From Pseudomonas reinekei (GTDB lineage: Bacteria; Pseudomonadota; Gammaproteobacteria; Pseudomonadales; Pseudomonadaceae): a DNA stretch of 64,000 bases. The stretch spans positions 1 through 64,000 of the forward strand of contig NZ_MSTQ01000003.1 in assembly GCF_001945365.1 (NCBI RefSeq), in the 5' to 3' direction. The notes beneath the pieces were generated by a model. That model searched no databases. It worked only from the letters and a program-made list of their open reading frames with translations, and was not told the origin of the DNA. Every line of letters begins with the position of its first letter. The first letter of the stretch is position 1. Made by a program: the position numbers and the translations under genes. Positions 1-7,425 of the stretch are shown here, piece by piece.

Positions 1-282
1 TCTACAGCAGCCTCATTTGCTGTCAAGTGGTTATTTTCAGAAGTTTTCAAGGATTTCCTCAACAACTTCAACCACTTGCGCTTTCGATCTCTCGTCAGCG
101 GGAGGCGAATTCTACAGCGTTACACGCTGCTGTCAACACCTCTTCTTCAACTTCCTTCTGGCTTCGATGGCCTGAAGCTACTTGCTGCCGAAAACTGCGT
201 AACTCGTTGTTTACCAAGGAGTTTTCCGTTTCGACTGCGCCGGAAGTGGGGCGAATTATAGACATCTGAAATCTGCCGTCAA
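1..282 (-). promoter_or_regulatory. Triple tandem rRNA operon promoter, firing off the left edge
   Basis: Read on the minus strand, three sigma70 promoters with identical 16-bp spacers stand in line. The first has TTGACG (277-282) and TATAAT (255-260). The second has TTGACA (131-136) and TAGAAT (109-114). The third has TTGACA (21-26) and a -10 that begins at 4-1 and is cut by the window edge. Each visible -10 is followed by a GC-rich discriminator, the hallmark of stringently controlled stable-RNA promoters. The arrangement matches the Pseudomonas 16S rRNA leader, so an rrn operon should start just outside the window. The ORFs overlapping this stretch are spurious. Confidence 0.85.
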
Positions 283-429
283 GCACTGATTTGGGTTTTC
301 TATGAATTAACGACTAGATGCTGGATTCACCCCCCGCCATCTATATAGAAGAGGACCTGCCAACAGAGAGGGAGCGCAGAGTGCCTAACGACCGTCAGAC
401 CATGAGGATAACTAGACGCATTAGGAAAG

Positions 430-506
430 TGGTGTCCCAGGGCAGGTTCGAACTGCCAACCTTCCCCTTAGGAGGGGGATGCTCTATCCAATTGAGCTAC
501 TGAGAC
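430..506 (-). tRNA. tRNA-Arg(CCT)
   Basis: A 77-nt cloverleaf. The acceptor stem GTCTCAG pairs with CTGGGAC (with one G-U pair), the T-loop contains GTTCGAA, the anticodon loop CTCCTAA gives anticodon CCT, and the CCA end is encoded (430-432). It reads the rare arginine codon AGG. Such tRNA genes are common phage and island attachment sites, but no integrase or duplicated 3' end is visible here. Confidence 0.95.
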
Positions 507-889
507 ACATGTGCCCGCGAGGATACGCACGGCGATGGACGGCGAGCATGTTAACGACCAAGCCCGCCTTTGTCATGTCGTCCTTTAGCTTTTTAAGTGT
601 AGGCATATACCATCTATAAAGCATGAAGCATCCCATCAGAGACCAGCACTGCCTTTGGCACCGCAACAGCGCGTCAACAAAACAGAATCGAGGAAGCTCT
701 GAGAGTACCGAGCGGCACCATATCGCTGACGGAAAATCCCCCACACCGTCAAAATCAACCTGCCATCCATCCTAAATAGCCTTCTCGAGCCCCTCCCCCC
801 CTAGTAAATCGGCCATTTGCCACTATCCTGTAAAGGTAAGGGACAGTGGTCGAATTCGCTCGCTCTGCCCCATGTGTTTGGATGCCTAC
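507..889. other. Non-coding stretch upstream of tRNA-Arg
   Basis: No convincing coding frame is present. The ORFs that cross it run into the tRNA or lack a ribosome-binding site. The only structure seen is an imperfect inverted repeat, CCACTATCC (820-828) against GGACAGTGG (841-849), which may be a weak terminator or operator. The promoter of the tRNA should lie at its left end. Confidence 0.4.
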
Positions 890-1078
890 TCATAGGCAGA
901 AGGCGCGATCAGCGATACGGACCGGGCAACTTTCCAACCAGTCCGCATTTCTGACAATTGGTGCTGGCAGAACGCCTTTATCCAGTTCAATATTTGTCAC
1001 AGAATTGACGCCAATGATCTGGCTGCTTTGAGGCATGATGCGGGCCTCTATCAATTCAGGTTGAACATTTGGCTGCAT
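890..1078 (-). CDS. Possible small protein of unknown function (62 aa)
   Basis: The frame opens at ATG 1078 behind an AGGA placed six bases upstream, which is a good ribosome-binding site. The product is about 62 residues, has no signal peptide or membrane segment, and resembles no family I recognise. Codon choice looks plausible for coding but is not decisive at this length. It is divergent from amrZ, with 68 bp between the two starts, so the two may share a control region. It may also be a fragment of a decayed gene. Confidence 0.35.
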   Translation of the reverse strand: MQPNVQPELIEARIMPQSSQIIGVNSVTNIELDKGVLPAPIVRNADWLESCPVRIADRAFCL

Positions 1079-1146
1079 CGCTTGTCCTAACTGACATCCT
1101 GCGGCCAATCCCGAGAACCGCTCCCCTGAACTAACCGGTTAAATAT

Positions 1147-1473
1147 ATGCGCCCATTGAAACAGGCAATTTATTCCAGCCGTACGGCTGACAAGTTCGTC
1201 GTACGTCTGCCAGACGGAATGCGTGAACGCATTGCCGAGGTGGCTCGCAATCATCATCGCAGCATGAACTCCGAAATCATCGCGCGCCTTGAGCAGAGCC
1301 TGATTCAGGAAGGCGCGCTGGGCGAAGAGCTGAGCATGCGCCTGGACAGCCCAGAGCTTTCTTTGCACGAACGTGAACTGTTGCAGCGCTTTCGCCAACT
1401 CTCCCACCGCCAGCAAAACGCTCTCGTTTCGCTGATTGCTCATGACGCCGAAATGGCCGCAGACGCCTCCTGA
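1147..1473 (+). CDS. amrZ: AmrZ, ribbon-helix-helix transcription factor (108 aa)
   Basis: AmrZ is an Arc-family ribbon-helix-helix regulator that in Pseudomonas controls alginate and other exopolysaccharides, motility and c-di-GMP genes. The N-terminal [18 protein letters not shown] strand-helix and the [18 protein letters not shown] helix (about residues 15-55) are nearly identical to P. aeruginosa AmrZ as I recall it. The C-terminal tetramerisation part, with [11 protein letters not shown], is also kept. Length matches the family (108 aa). It is monocistronic, ending in its own terminator at 1491-1517, and the gene next to it on the right is an insertion sequence. AmrZ represses its own gene in P. 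aeruginosa, so the upstream region should hold its operator. Confidence 0.95.
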   Translation: MRPLKQAIYSSRTADKFVVRLPDGMRERIAEVARNHHRSMNSEIIARLEQSLIQEGALGEELSMRLDSPELSLHERELLQRFRQLSHRQQNALVSLIAHDAEMAADAS

Positions 1474-1490
1474 GCAATCCAGAAAATCCA

Positions 1491-1517
1491 AGCCAGCTTA
1501 ATTGCTGGCTTTTTTTT
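1491..1517 (+). terminator. Rho-independent terminator of amrZ
   Basis: AGCCAGC and GCTGGCT form a 7-bp stem with a 6-nt loop, followed by a run of eight T. It begins 17 bases after the amrZ stop codon. Confidence 0.9.
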
Positions 1518-1795
1518 GCCTGAAATTCAGGCACAAAAATCTATGGTCCCCCCATTTTTGCAATACTGATTAGTGGGTGAAGTGGTTGGCTTGCTTAAAT
1601 CTATCCGGCGTCTGTTTGGGGCATGCCCCAGCGCCACGATGAGAGTCGCGCCTAACGATCCTTAAAAAACCGTCGGCTTCTGGAGCCGATTTTTGTGTCA
1701 GGATCTTCGCCAGGCCGGTAGGCCGTTCACGTCATCCGTTGTTTAGCTATCGCAAAACCTGAAGGGTGATTCGTGGTACTGCAACAACCGCAGGG
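1518..1795. other. Non-coding stretch between amrZ and the IS110 transposase
   Basis: No gene is seen. Two structures stand out. One is a perfect palindrome TGGGGCATGCCCCA near 1615-1629. The other is a terminator-like hairpin TCGGCT/AGCCGA at 1673-1689 followed by TTTTTG on the plus strand. Together they could be the body and terminator of a small RNA read rightward, or part of the transposon's non-coding end, since this side lies downstream of the transposase. The left end of the insertion cannot be placed from this sequence alone. Confidence 0.4.
1673..1694 (+). terminator. Terminator-like hairpin in the amrZ-IS gap
   Basis: TCGGCT (1673-1678) and AGCCGA (1684-1689) with a 5-nt loop, then TTTTT. 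The opposite strand also has a T-rich tail (AAAAAACCG read in reverse), so it could work in both directions. No annotated gene ends at it, which hints at an unannotated transcript. Confidence 0.55.
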
Positions 1796-2821
1796 TCAGG
1801 CGTTCAGCGCGTCTGGCCCTGCTTCATACTGCGTATGGTGAGCGGCTATCGCCCAGGCGATACGCGCTAGTTTATTGGCCAAGGCACAGGCCACCACATT
1901 GAAGTGTCGTCGGCTGAGCAGTGAACGCACCCAGTCAGCCAGCGCCCCTTTTTGGTGTTCCAGCCTCTGCATATAGACCCGAGCACACTGCACCAACAGT
2001 TGTAGCAGGTGCTTGTCACCGCGCTTGCTGATCCCCAGCAGGTTGGCCTTGCCACCCGTGCTGTACTGCCTTGGCACCAAGCCAACGGACGCAGCAAAAT
2101 CGCGACTGCATCGGTACCGCTGACCATCGCCCATCTCCACAGCCAATAGGCTGGCGGTGATCGGCCCGACACATGGCAGGCTCAGCAAACGACTACCCAG
2201 ATCATCGCCGGCCAGTTGGCCAGCCAATTCTTTATCAAACGCCTTGATCTGCTCATCCAGGTAGACGAAGTGATCGTGCAGGCGCTGCAACAACACCGTC
2301 AAACGAACGGGCAACTCACGCTCAGCCAAGGCACTCGCCAAGCGCCGCATGATCGCCAGCCCCTTGGGCAGGCTGACGCCGAACTCCAGCAGGAAGCCAT
2401 GCATTTGATTGGCGATTTTGGTGCGGTCATGCACCAGCGATTCGCGCATACGATGCAGAACAGACAGGGTTTGCTGAGCCTCGGTTTTAGGCGTAACGAA
2501 GCGCATGGATGGACGAGAAGCGGCCTCGCAAATCGCTTCGGCATCGACGAAGTCGTTTTTGTTGCCTTTAACGAAGGGGCGAACGAACTGTGGAGAAATC
2601 AGCTTGGCCGTATGCCCCATAGACGTCAGTTGGCGAACGACAAAATGCGCACCAGCGCAGGCCTCCATCACCACGACGCAGCTCGGCAGGTTGCCGAAAA
2701 AATACATCATCTGCGGTCGTGAGAATTTTTTGCGAAACACCTCACGACCCGACTCATCCTGGCCATGAAGGTAGAAACTGTGTTTACCGAGATCGATACC
2801 GATCAGCGCTGACTCGCTCAT
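1796..2821 (-). CDS. IS110-family transposase (341 aa)
   Basis: A DEDD/serine recombinase of IS110-type elements. The N-terminal RuvC-like domain has D10 (GIDLGKH), E53 (VMEACAGAH) and the D90-x-x-D93 pair (KNDFVDAEAI), the expected four acidic residues. The C-terminal transposase-20 domain has CVGPITA and the RQYSTGGK segment holding the likely catalytic serine. Start ATG 2821 is chosen because GGAGG lies just upstream and the family N-terminus begins there; a longer reading adds 52 unrelated residues that run into the upstream hairpin. All catalytic positions are intact, so the protein may be active. Confidence 0.92.
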   Translation of the reverse strand: MSESALIGIDLGKHSFYLHGQDESGREVFRKKFSRPQMMYFFGNLPSCVVVMEACAGAHFVVRQLTSMGHTAKLISPQFVRPFVKGNKNDFVDAEAICEAASRPSMRFVTPKTEAQQTLSVLHRMRESLVHDRTKIANQMHGFLLEFGVSLPKGLAIMRRLASALAERELPVRLTVLLQRLHDHFVYLDEQIKAFDKELAGQLAGDDLGSRLLSLPCVGPITASLLAVEMGDGQRYRCSRDFAASVGLVPRQYSTGGKANLLGISKRGDKHLLQLLVQCARVYMQRLEHQKGALADWVRSLLSRRHFNVVACALANKLARIAWAIAAHHTQYEAGPDALNA

Positions 2822-2843
2822 GATGATGGCCTCCGAAAACAAA

Positions 2844-2876
2844 ACACCCTGCGAAAGCGTAGCCCTCGCAGGGTGT
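2844..2876 (-). terminator. Perfect hairpin just upstream of the transposase
   Basis: ACACCCTGCGA (2844-2854) and TCGCAGGGTGT (2866-2876) form an 11-bp perfect stem with an 11-nt loop. On the minus strand it is followed by TTTTGTTTTC, as in an intrinsic terminator, and then by the transposase ribosome-binding site. It would block transcription coming from mgtE into the transposase. One arm contains the ACCCTGCG motif repeated inverted at the other end of the element, so it may also be a transposon end signal. Confidence 0.65.
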
Positions 2877-2893
2877 GGGGTGACCATCTCATT

Positions 2894-2914
2894 AAACCGC
2901 CAGTTGGCGGGTTT
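2894..2914 (-). terminator. Terminator of mgtE
   Basis: AAACCCGCC and GGCGGTTT on the minus strand make a stem with a very short loop, 13 bases past the mgtE stop codon, with a modest T content after it. Confidence 0.6.
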
Positions 2915-2927
2915 CAAAGCAGAAAAA

Positions 2928-4370
2928 CTAGAGCAGGAAAATCGTCGCCAACCCAAGGAAAATGAAGAAGCCACCACTGTCAGTCATGGCGGTAATCATT
3001 ACACTGGCCCCCATCGCAGGGTCGCGCCCCAGGCGCACCAGCGTCATCGGAATCAAAACCCCCATCAACGCGGCAAGCAGCAGGTTAAGCGTCATGGCGG
3101 CCGTCATTACCACCCCTAAAGACCAGCTGCCATAAAGCAGATAAGCGACAACGCCAATGACCCCACCCCAGACCACGCCATTGATCAGCGCAACCGCCAG
3201 CTCCTTGCGCATCAGCCGCGAAGTATTGCCGGTACTCACCTGGTCCAACGCCATGGCGCGAACAATCATGGTAATGGTCTGATTCCCAGAGTTACCACCG
3301 ATGCCCGCCACAATCGGCATCAATGCCGCCAGTGCTACCAACTTCTCGATGGAACCCTCGAACAGACCGATCACTCGGGATGCAACGAAAGCGGTGATCA
3401 AGTTCACCGCCAGCCAGGCCCAACGGTTACGCAGGGACTTCCAGACTGACGCAAAAATATCTTCTTCTTCACGCAGACCCGCCATGTTGAGAACTTCGCT
3501 TTCGCTCTCTTCACGAATCAGGTCGACCATTTCGTCAATGGTCAGTCGGCCAATCAGCTTGCCGTTCTTGTCTACGACGGGCGCTGAAATCAAGTCATAA
3601 CGCTCAAACGCCTGAGCAGCATCGTAAGCATCTTCATCCGGATGAAAGCTTACCGGATCACTCGCCATGACCTCGGAAACCTGCTTGTCCGGATCGTTGA
3701 CCAGCAAACGCTTGATCGGCAAAACGCCCTTGAGGACGCCGTCGTAATCAACAACGAACAGTTTGTCGGTATGGCCTGGCAATTCTTTGAGGCGACGCAG
3801 GTAACGCAGCACCACTTCGAGACTGACGTCCTCACGGATCGTCACCATCTCGAAGTCCATCAGTGCACCGACCTGTTCCTCGTCATAGGAAAGGGCGGAA
3901 CGCACACGCTCGCGCTGCTGGTTGTCCAGGGTCTCCATCAACTCATGGACGACATCTCGCGGCAGCTCGGAAGCCAGGTCAGCAAGTTCATCGGCGTCCA
4001 TGTCCTTGGCCGCCGCCAGGAGCTCGTGATCGTCCATGTCGGCGATCAGGGTTTCACGTACCGAGTCGGATACTTCGAGAAGAATGTCGCCGTCGCGATC
4101 TGCTTTGACCAGTTGCCAAAGCGTCAGACGATCGTCCAGAGGCAGAGCTTCAAGGATGTAAGCGACGTCGGCGGAGTGCAGGTCATCGAGCTTACGTTGC
4201 AACTCGACGAGATTCTGCCGGTGAACCAGATTCTCGACCCGATCGTGATGCGGGCCTTCCTGGCGGTGAGTCAGGTCTTCAACCACTCGCTGACGCTGCA
4301 ACAGCTCAACAACTTGAGCGAGGCGGTCCTGCAAGCTTTCTTGTGTTTTCTTTACTTCAACTTCAGACAT
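2928..4370 (-). CDS. mgtE: MgtE, magnesium transporter (480 aa)
   Basis: An inner-membrane Mg2+ channel/transporter gated by cytoplasmic Mg2+. Order of parts: an N-terminal helical MgtE_N domain (about 60-160), two CBS domains (about 165-295, with DKLFVVDYDGVLKGVLPI and SAPVVDKNGKLIGRLTIDEM), then five membrane helices (about 315-480). The transport-domain signatures PIVAGIGGNSGNQT and AMTDSGGFF are present; the aspartate of the latter lines the ion path in the family. Length is normal. It is transcribed alone, divergent from the small secreted protein at 4690. Confidence 0.95.
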   Translation of the reverse strand: MSEVEVKKTQESLQDRLAQVVELLQRQRVVEDLTHRQEGPHHDRVENLVHRQNLVELQRKLDDLHSADVAYILEALPLDDRLTLWQLVKADRDGDILLEVSDSVRETLIADMDDHELLAAAKDMDADELADLASELPRDVVHELMETLDNQQRERVRSALSYDEEQVGALMDFEMVTIREDVSLEVVLRYLRRLKELPGHTDKLFVVDYDGVLKGVLPIKRLLVNDPDKQVSEVMASDPVSFHPDEDAYDAAQAFERYDLISAPVVDKNGKLIGRLTIDEMVDLIREESESEVLNMAGLREEEDIFASVWKSLRNRWAWLAVNLITAFVASRVIGLFEGSIEKLVALAALMPIVAGIGGNSGNQTITMIVRAMALDQVSTGNTSRLMRKELAVALINGVVWGGVIGVVAYLLYGSWSLGVVMTAAMTLNLLLAALMGVLIPMTLVRLGRDPAMGASVMITAMTDSGGFFIFLGLATIFLL

Positions 4371-4689
4371 AGGCGAACTCCACTCCCAGCAGCGGGGCGC
4401 GCCGGAAGGATCAATCAGTCAATTCATGATTGGAAAAACGGGGTGTTGAGTAACTACTGGGTAAGTCCATGGAAGTATTCCAAAAGCCCCGGCGGGGCTG
4501 ACGGGCGCAATGATACACCGCTTGACGGTTTGAAATGTTAAAAAATCGCGGCTGAAACAAGCGCTTGCAAGACAATCTTGAGCACTGTCCTAACCCTTCA
4601 AACTAGACGACGCATCCTGAAAAGAAAACACACTCCTCAAGCAAAAGGTGGCGTCTACGCTGAAAAGAAATCGTCATGGAGGACGCTTG
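4371..4689. other. Intergenic region between mgtE and the 4690 gene
   Basis: It holds the divergent start regions of both genes. No gene, no clear strong promoter and no riboswitch are recognised. The right end (4679-4684) contains the GGAGGA ribosome-binding site of the next gene. Confidence 0.4.
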
Positions 4690-5211
4690 ATGCCAGCTTA
4701 CCTGCGCTATTTCCTATTGATCACCCTGCTTTGCCGAACCCCCTGGGCAATTGCCACCACCATTCATAGATGCGAAGCAACCAACGGGCACATTACTTAC
4801 ACCACCCATGGCTGCACTCCTGATGAAAGCCGCTCGATACAGGATGTCCGCACGTACACGCTGAACAATGAGCCCATCACCCTCATGCCAGGGCCCGAGA
4901 CTCGCCGGGCCCCTGACAGGAACAGCAAAAGGAATGAACCAACCATTGTCGGAAAGAGCGAAGACGGATGCGGAAATCTGATCAGCGCCAGAGAACGACG
5001 AGAAGCAATCATCAATCAGCGGGTGGTCGCGGGCATGAGCCAGCAGGATGTCGAAAGCGCGCTAGGCAAGCCAGACAAGATCAGTATTCGCAATTCGAGC
5101 ACAAGCTATCGCTACGAAACCAAGCGAGGACGCAGCGCGAATATCGAATTCGATGAAAGAGGATGCACGAAAGGAAAAGCCAAATCCCAGACGGCAAAAA
5201 GCCCGCATTAA
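4690..5211 (+). CDS. Secreted protein with DUF4124-like N-terminus and OmlA-like C-terminus (173 aa)
   Basis: The start at ATG 4690 sits eight bases behind GGAGG and opens a clean signal peptide (MPAYLRYFLLITLLCRTPWAIA). The mature part begins with IHRCEATNGHITYTTHGC, like the DUF4124 domain of small periplasmic proteins. After a charged linker it has GMSQQDVESALGKPDKIS, a motif found in SmpA/OmlA-like folds. Cysteines in each part could form disulfides. The role is unknown; it is probably periplasmic and envelope related. The TAA stop lies inside the loop of the terminator that follows. Confidence 0.7.
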   Translation: MPAYLRYFLLITLLCRTPWAIATTIHRCEATNGHITYTTHGCTPDESRSIQDVRTYTLNNEPITLMPGPETRRAPDRNSKRNEPTIVGKSEDGCGNLISARERREAIINQRVVAGMSQQDVESALGKPDKISIRNSSTSYRYETKRGRSANIEFDERGCTKGKAKSQTAKSPH

Positions 5212-5225
5212 ATGCGGGCTTTCTG
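5199..5225 (+). terminator. Terminator overlapping the stop codon of the 4690 gene
   Basis: AGCCCGCAT and ATGCGGGCT form a 9-bp stem whose 3-nt loop is the TAA region of the stop codon, followed by TTCTGTT. The last sense codons are therefore part of the left arm. Confidence 0.8.
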
Positions 5226-5230
5226 TTGTA

Positions 5231-5307
5231 TGGTGCACTCGACAGGATTCGAACCTGTGACCGCTCGGTTCGTAGCCGAGTACTCTATCCAGCTGAGCTA
5301 CGAGTGC
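5231..5307 (-). tRNA. tRNA-Arg(ACG), copy 1
   Basis: 77 nt with encoded CCA (5231-5233). Acceptor GCACTCG pairs with CGAGTGC, anticodon loop CTACGAA gives ACG, and the T-loop has GTTCGAA. It is identical in sequence to the copy at 5379-5455 and reads CGN codons after A-to-I editing by TadA. Confidence 0.96.
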
Positions 5308-5378
5308 ATTTGTATTTTTATACCAGATCACAACTGGTTGGAGCCAAGTCATTCACATCACTGCAAACAACTCTTAAA

Positions 5379-5455
5379 TGGTGCACTCGACAGGATTCGA
5401 ACCTGTGACCGCTCGGTTCGTAGCCGAGTACTCTATCCAGCTGAGCTACGAGTGC
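5379..5455 (-). tRNA. tRNA-Arg(ACG), copy 2
   Basis: An identical duplicate of the tRNA at 5231-5307, 71 bp away on the same strand. Together with tRNA-Ser(GCT) it lies downstream of csrA, the usual order in Pseudomonas, and the set may be one tRNA transcript. Confidence 0.96.
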
Positions 5456-5562
5456 ATTTGTTGCCGCGCATTATAGGCCGTCTAATCTCTATGTCAAACA
5501 CTTTTTCTAGTAATTTCAACAACTTACCGAAGAAGCCAGATTACAACGTACTAAGCAAATAA

Positions 5563-5653
5563 TGGCGGAGAACGGGGGATTCGAACCCCCGACACCCTTT
5601 TGAGGTGTACTCCCTTAGCAGGGGAGCGCCTTCGGCCACTCGGCCAGCTCTCC
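5563..5653 (-). tRNA. tRNA-Ser(GCT)
   Basis: 91 nt with the long variable arm of serine tRNAs. Acceptor GGAGAGC pairs with GTTCTCC (with one G-U pair), the anticodon loop has GCT, and CCA is encoded (5563-5565). It reads AGC and AGU codons and is first in the tRNA group downstream of csrA. Confidence 0.96.
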
Positions 5654-5715
5654 GCAACACGGGGCGTATCTTAACCAACCTTTTCCCCGTTTGCAAACAT
5701 AAAAAACGATAAAAA

Positions 5716-5904
5716 TTAATGGCTTGGTTCTTCGTCCTTCTCTTTCTTGATGCGCAGGTAGATTTCCTCACGGTGTACCGCCACCTCTTTAGGAGCGTTC
5801 ACACCAATACGCACTTGATTTCCTTTGACGCCGAGCACGGTCACGGTGATTTCGCCATCACCAATAATCAGGCTTTCTGCGCACCGACGAGTCAGAATCA
5901 ACAT
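5716..5904 (-). CDS. csrA: CsrA/RsmA, carbon storage regulator (62 aa)
   Basis: A small dimeric RNA-binding protein that represses translation by covering GGA motifs in leader RNAs and is titrated by RsmY/RsmZ-type small RNAs. The sequence starts [15 protein letters not shown], with the RNA-contacting strand-1 arginines (near residue 6), and continues through [16 protein letters not shown] and [13 protein letters not shown], including the strand-5 arginine near residue 45. GAGGAGA provides the ribosome-binding site. It lies between lysC and tRNA-Ser, a position conserved in Pseudomonas. Confidence 0.97.
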   Translation of the reverse strand: MLILTRRCAESLIIGDGEITVTVLGVKGNQVRIGVNAPKEVAVHREEIYLRIKKEKDEEPSH

Positions 5905-6044
5905 ACCTTTCTCCTCACGCCTTACATTTCAGGGACAACAGTCTGCAAAAAAATAGGCACTCGACCTACAACCCAAATCGGTCGCGGCCTACATGCCTGA
6001 GTATTGACTAGCGCGAGCAAAAGAACAGTCCTGGGGCCACGCCA

Positions 6045-6083
6045 TTCAAAAAAACAAAAGGCGCGGTCAGACCGCACCTTTTG
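6045..6083 (-). terminator. Terminator of lysC
   Basis: On the minus strand AAAAGGTGCGGT pairs with ACCGCGCCTTTT (one G-U pair) around a 3-nt loop, then a tail GTTTTTTTG. It begins 10 bases past the lysC stop codon and separates it from csrA. Confidence 0.88.
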
Positions 6084-6092
6084 GCGAACGCA

Positions 6093-7334
6093 TCACTCGC
6101 CCTGACGGGCCGGTGCGTCCAGTTCGAAAGCCGTATGCAGAGCGCGCACAGCCAATTCCAGGTACTTCTCTTCGATCACTACGGAGACTTTGATTTCCGA
6201 AGTCGAGATCATCTGGATGTTGATGCTCTCTTTGGCCAGCGCTTCGAACATGCGGCTGGCGACGCCCGCGTGGGAGCGCATGCCAACGCCGACGATCGAC
6301 ACCTTGGCGATCTTGGTATCGCCGATGACTTCACGGGCACCGATCTCGGCAGCGGTCTTTTCCAGCACGGTTTGCGCCGCCTGGTAGTCATTGCGGTGTA
6401 CGGTGAACGTGAAGTCGGTGGTGTTATCGTGCGCAACGTTCTGCACGATCATGTCGACTTCGATGTTCGCGGCGCTGATCGGGCCGAGAATCTTGAATGC
6501 AACGCCCGGGGTGTCTGGCACGCCACGGATGGTCAGCTTGGCTTCATCGCGGTTGAAAGCGATGCCGGAAATGATCGGCTGTTCCATGGTTTCCTCTTCA
6601 TCAATAGTAATGAGGGTGCCCGGACCCTCCTTGAAGCTGTGCAGTACGCGCAGCGGAACGTTGTACTTGCCGGCGAATTCCACCGCCCGGATCTGCAGCA
6701 CCTTGGAACCGAGGCTGGCCATTTCCAGCATCTCTTCAAAGGTGATCTTGTCCAGACGCTGGGCCACGGACACAACGCGCGGGTCGGTGGTGTAGACGCC
6801 GTCCACGTCGGTGTAGATCTGGCATTCGTCAGCCTTCAGGGCCGCCGCCAGCGCCACGCCGGTGGTATCTGAACCGCCACGACCGAGCGTGGTGATATTG
6901 CCGTGCTCGTCGACACCCTGGAAACCGGCGACAACCACCACGCGACCGGCCTTCAGGTCACCGCGAATCTTCTGGTCATCAATCTGCAAGATACGCGCTT
7001 TATTGTGCGCACTGTCCGTCAGGATCCGAACCTGGTTACCGGTGTAGGACACTGCCGGCACACCGCGCTTGATCAATGCCATGGCCAACAGGGCAATCGT
7101 CACCTGCTCACCGGTGGAAACGATCACATCCAGCTCACGGGGAACCGGCTGATCTTCTCCACTGATTTGCTTGGCCAGATCGATCAGACGGTTGGTTTCG
7201 CCGCTCATTGCAGACAGCACAACCACCAGGTCATCGCCGGCTTCGCGGAATTTCTTAACCTTGTCGGCGACCTGCTCGATTCTCTCGACAGTGCCGACCG
7301 AGGTGCCTCCAAATTTCTGTACGATCAAAGCCAT
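6093..7334 (-). CDS. lysC: LysC, aspartate kinase (413 aa)
   Basis: Phosphorylates aspartate to 4-aspartyl phosphate, the first step toward lysine, diaminopimelate, threonine and methionine. The kinase domain (about 1-245) has KFGGTSVG (residues 6-13), LGRGGSDTTGVALAAAL and YTDVDGVYTTDPR. Two ACT domains (about 265-410) provide allosteric sensing of amino acids. The start MALIVQKFGG is the family N-terminus; the 14 residues of open frame upstream are not conserved. In this two-ACT class an internal start can also make a small beta subunit, which I did not locate. Downstream of alaS, upstream of csrA. Confidence 0.96.
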   Translation of the reverse strand: MALIVQKFGGTSVGTVERIEQVADKVKKFREAGDDLVVVLSAMSGETNRLIDLAKQISGEDQPVPRELDVIVSTGEQVTIALLAMALIKRGVPAVSYTGNQVRILTDSAHNKARILQIDDQKIRGDLKAGRVVVVAGFQGVDEHGNITTLGRGGSDTTGVALAAALKADECQIYTDVDGVYTTDPRVVSVAQRLDKITFEEMLEMASLGSKVLQIRAVEFAGKYNVPLRVLHSFKEGPGTLITIDEEETMEQPIISGIAFNRDEAKLTIRGVPDTPGVAFKILGPISAANIEVDMIVQNVAHDNTTDFTFTVHRNDYQAAQTVLEKTAAEIGAREVIGDTKIAKVSIVGVGMRSHAGVASRMFEALAKESINIQMISTSEIKVSVVIEEKYLELAVRALHTAFELDAPARQGE

Positions 7335-7388
7335 TTCAAAGCCGCCTCTGCCCGTGAAGGGCGCCCAAATAATCACTCAAACAGCGTT

Positions 7389-7415
7389 CCGGCCCGCCAC
7401 TAGACTGCGGGCCGG
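7389..7415 (-). terminator. Hairpin between alaS and lysC
   Basis: CCGGCCCGC and GCGGGCCGG form a perfect 9-bp stem with a 9-nt loop in the 91-bp alaS-lysC gap. The trailing sequence on the minus strand is AACGCTGTTTG, so the T-tract is weak. It may attenuate rather than stop transcription into lysC. Confidence 0.5.
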
Positions 7416-7425
7416 AGGTGCTGCC

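Larger units (their letters stand above)
1789..2876 (-). mobile_element. IS110-family insertion (boundaries approximate)
   Basis: The element consists of one transposase gene, read leftward, wedged between the amrZ region and mgtE. An 8-bp inverted pair, CGCAGGGT at 1789-1796 and ACCCTGCG at 2846-2853, flanks the gene and is compatible with the subterminal inverted repeats of the IS1111 branch. True ends were not determined, because this family makes no reliable terminal repeats and the target site is unknown. The IS110 family recombines using a non-coding guide RNA (bridge RNA or seekRNA) encoded in a non-coding end; the downstream gap 1518-1795 is the larger candidate. Confidence 0.6.

Noticed and set aside
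484..744. 86-codon minus-strand ORF next to tRNA-Arg
   Set aside because: It runs into the tRNA gene, has no ribosome-binding site and no recognisable sequence.
1575..1605. Possible sigma54 promoter before the candidate small RNA
   Set aside because: TGGTTGGCTTGC has GG and GC only seven bases apart instead of ten, so it does not fit the -24/-12 consensus.
5163..5562. Plus-strand ORFs across the tRNA-Arg pair
   Set aside because: They translate through two tRNA genes; peptides such as [10 protein letters not shown] are the well-known artefact of reading tRNA complements.
6081..6872. Long plus-strand ORF of 263 codons
   Set aside because: It is the antisense shadow of lysC; high-GC codon bias keeps the opposite strand open, and the translation resembles no protein.
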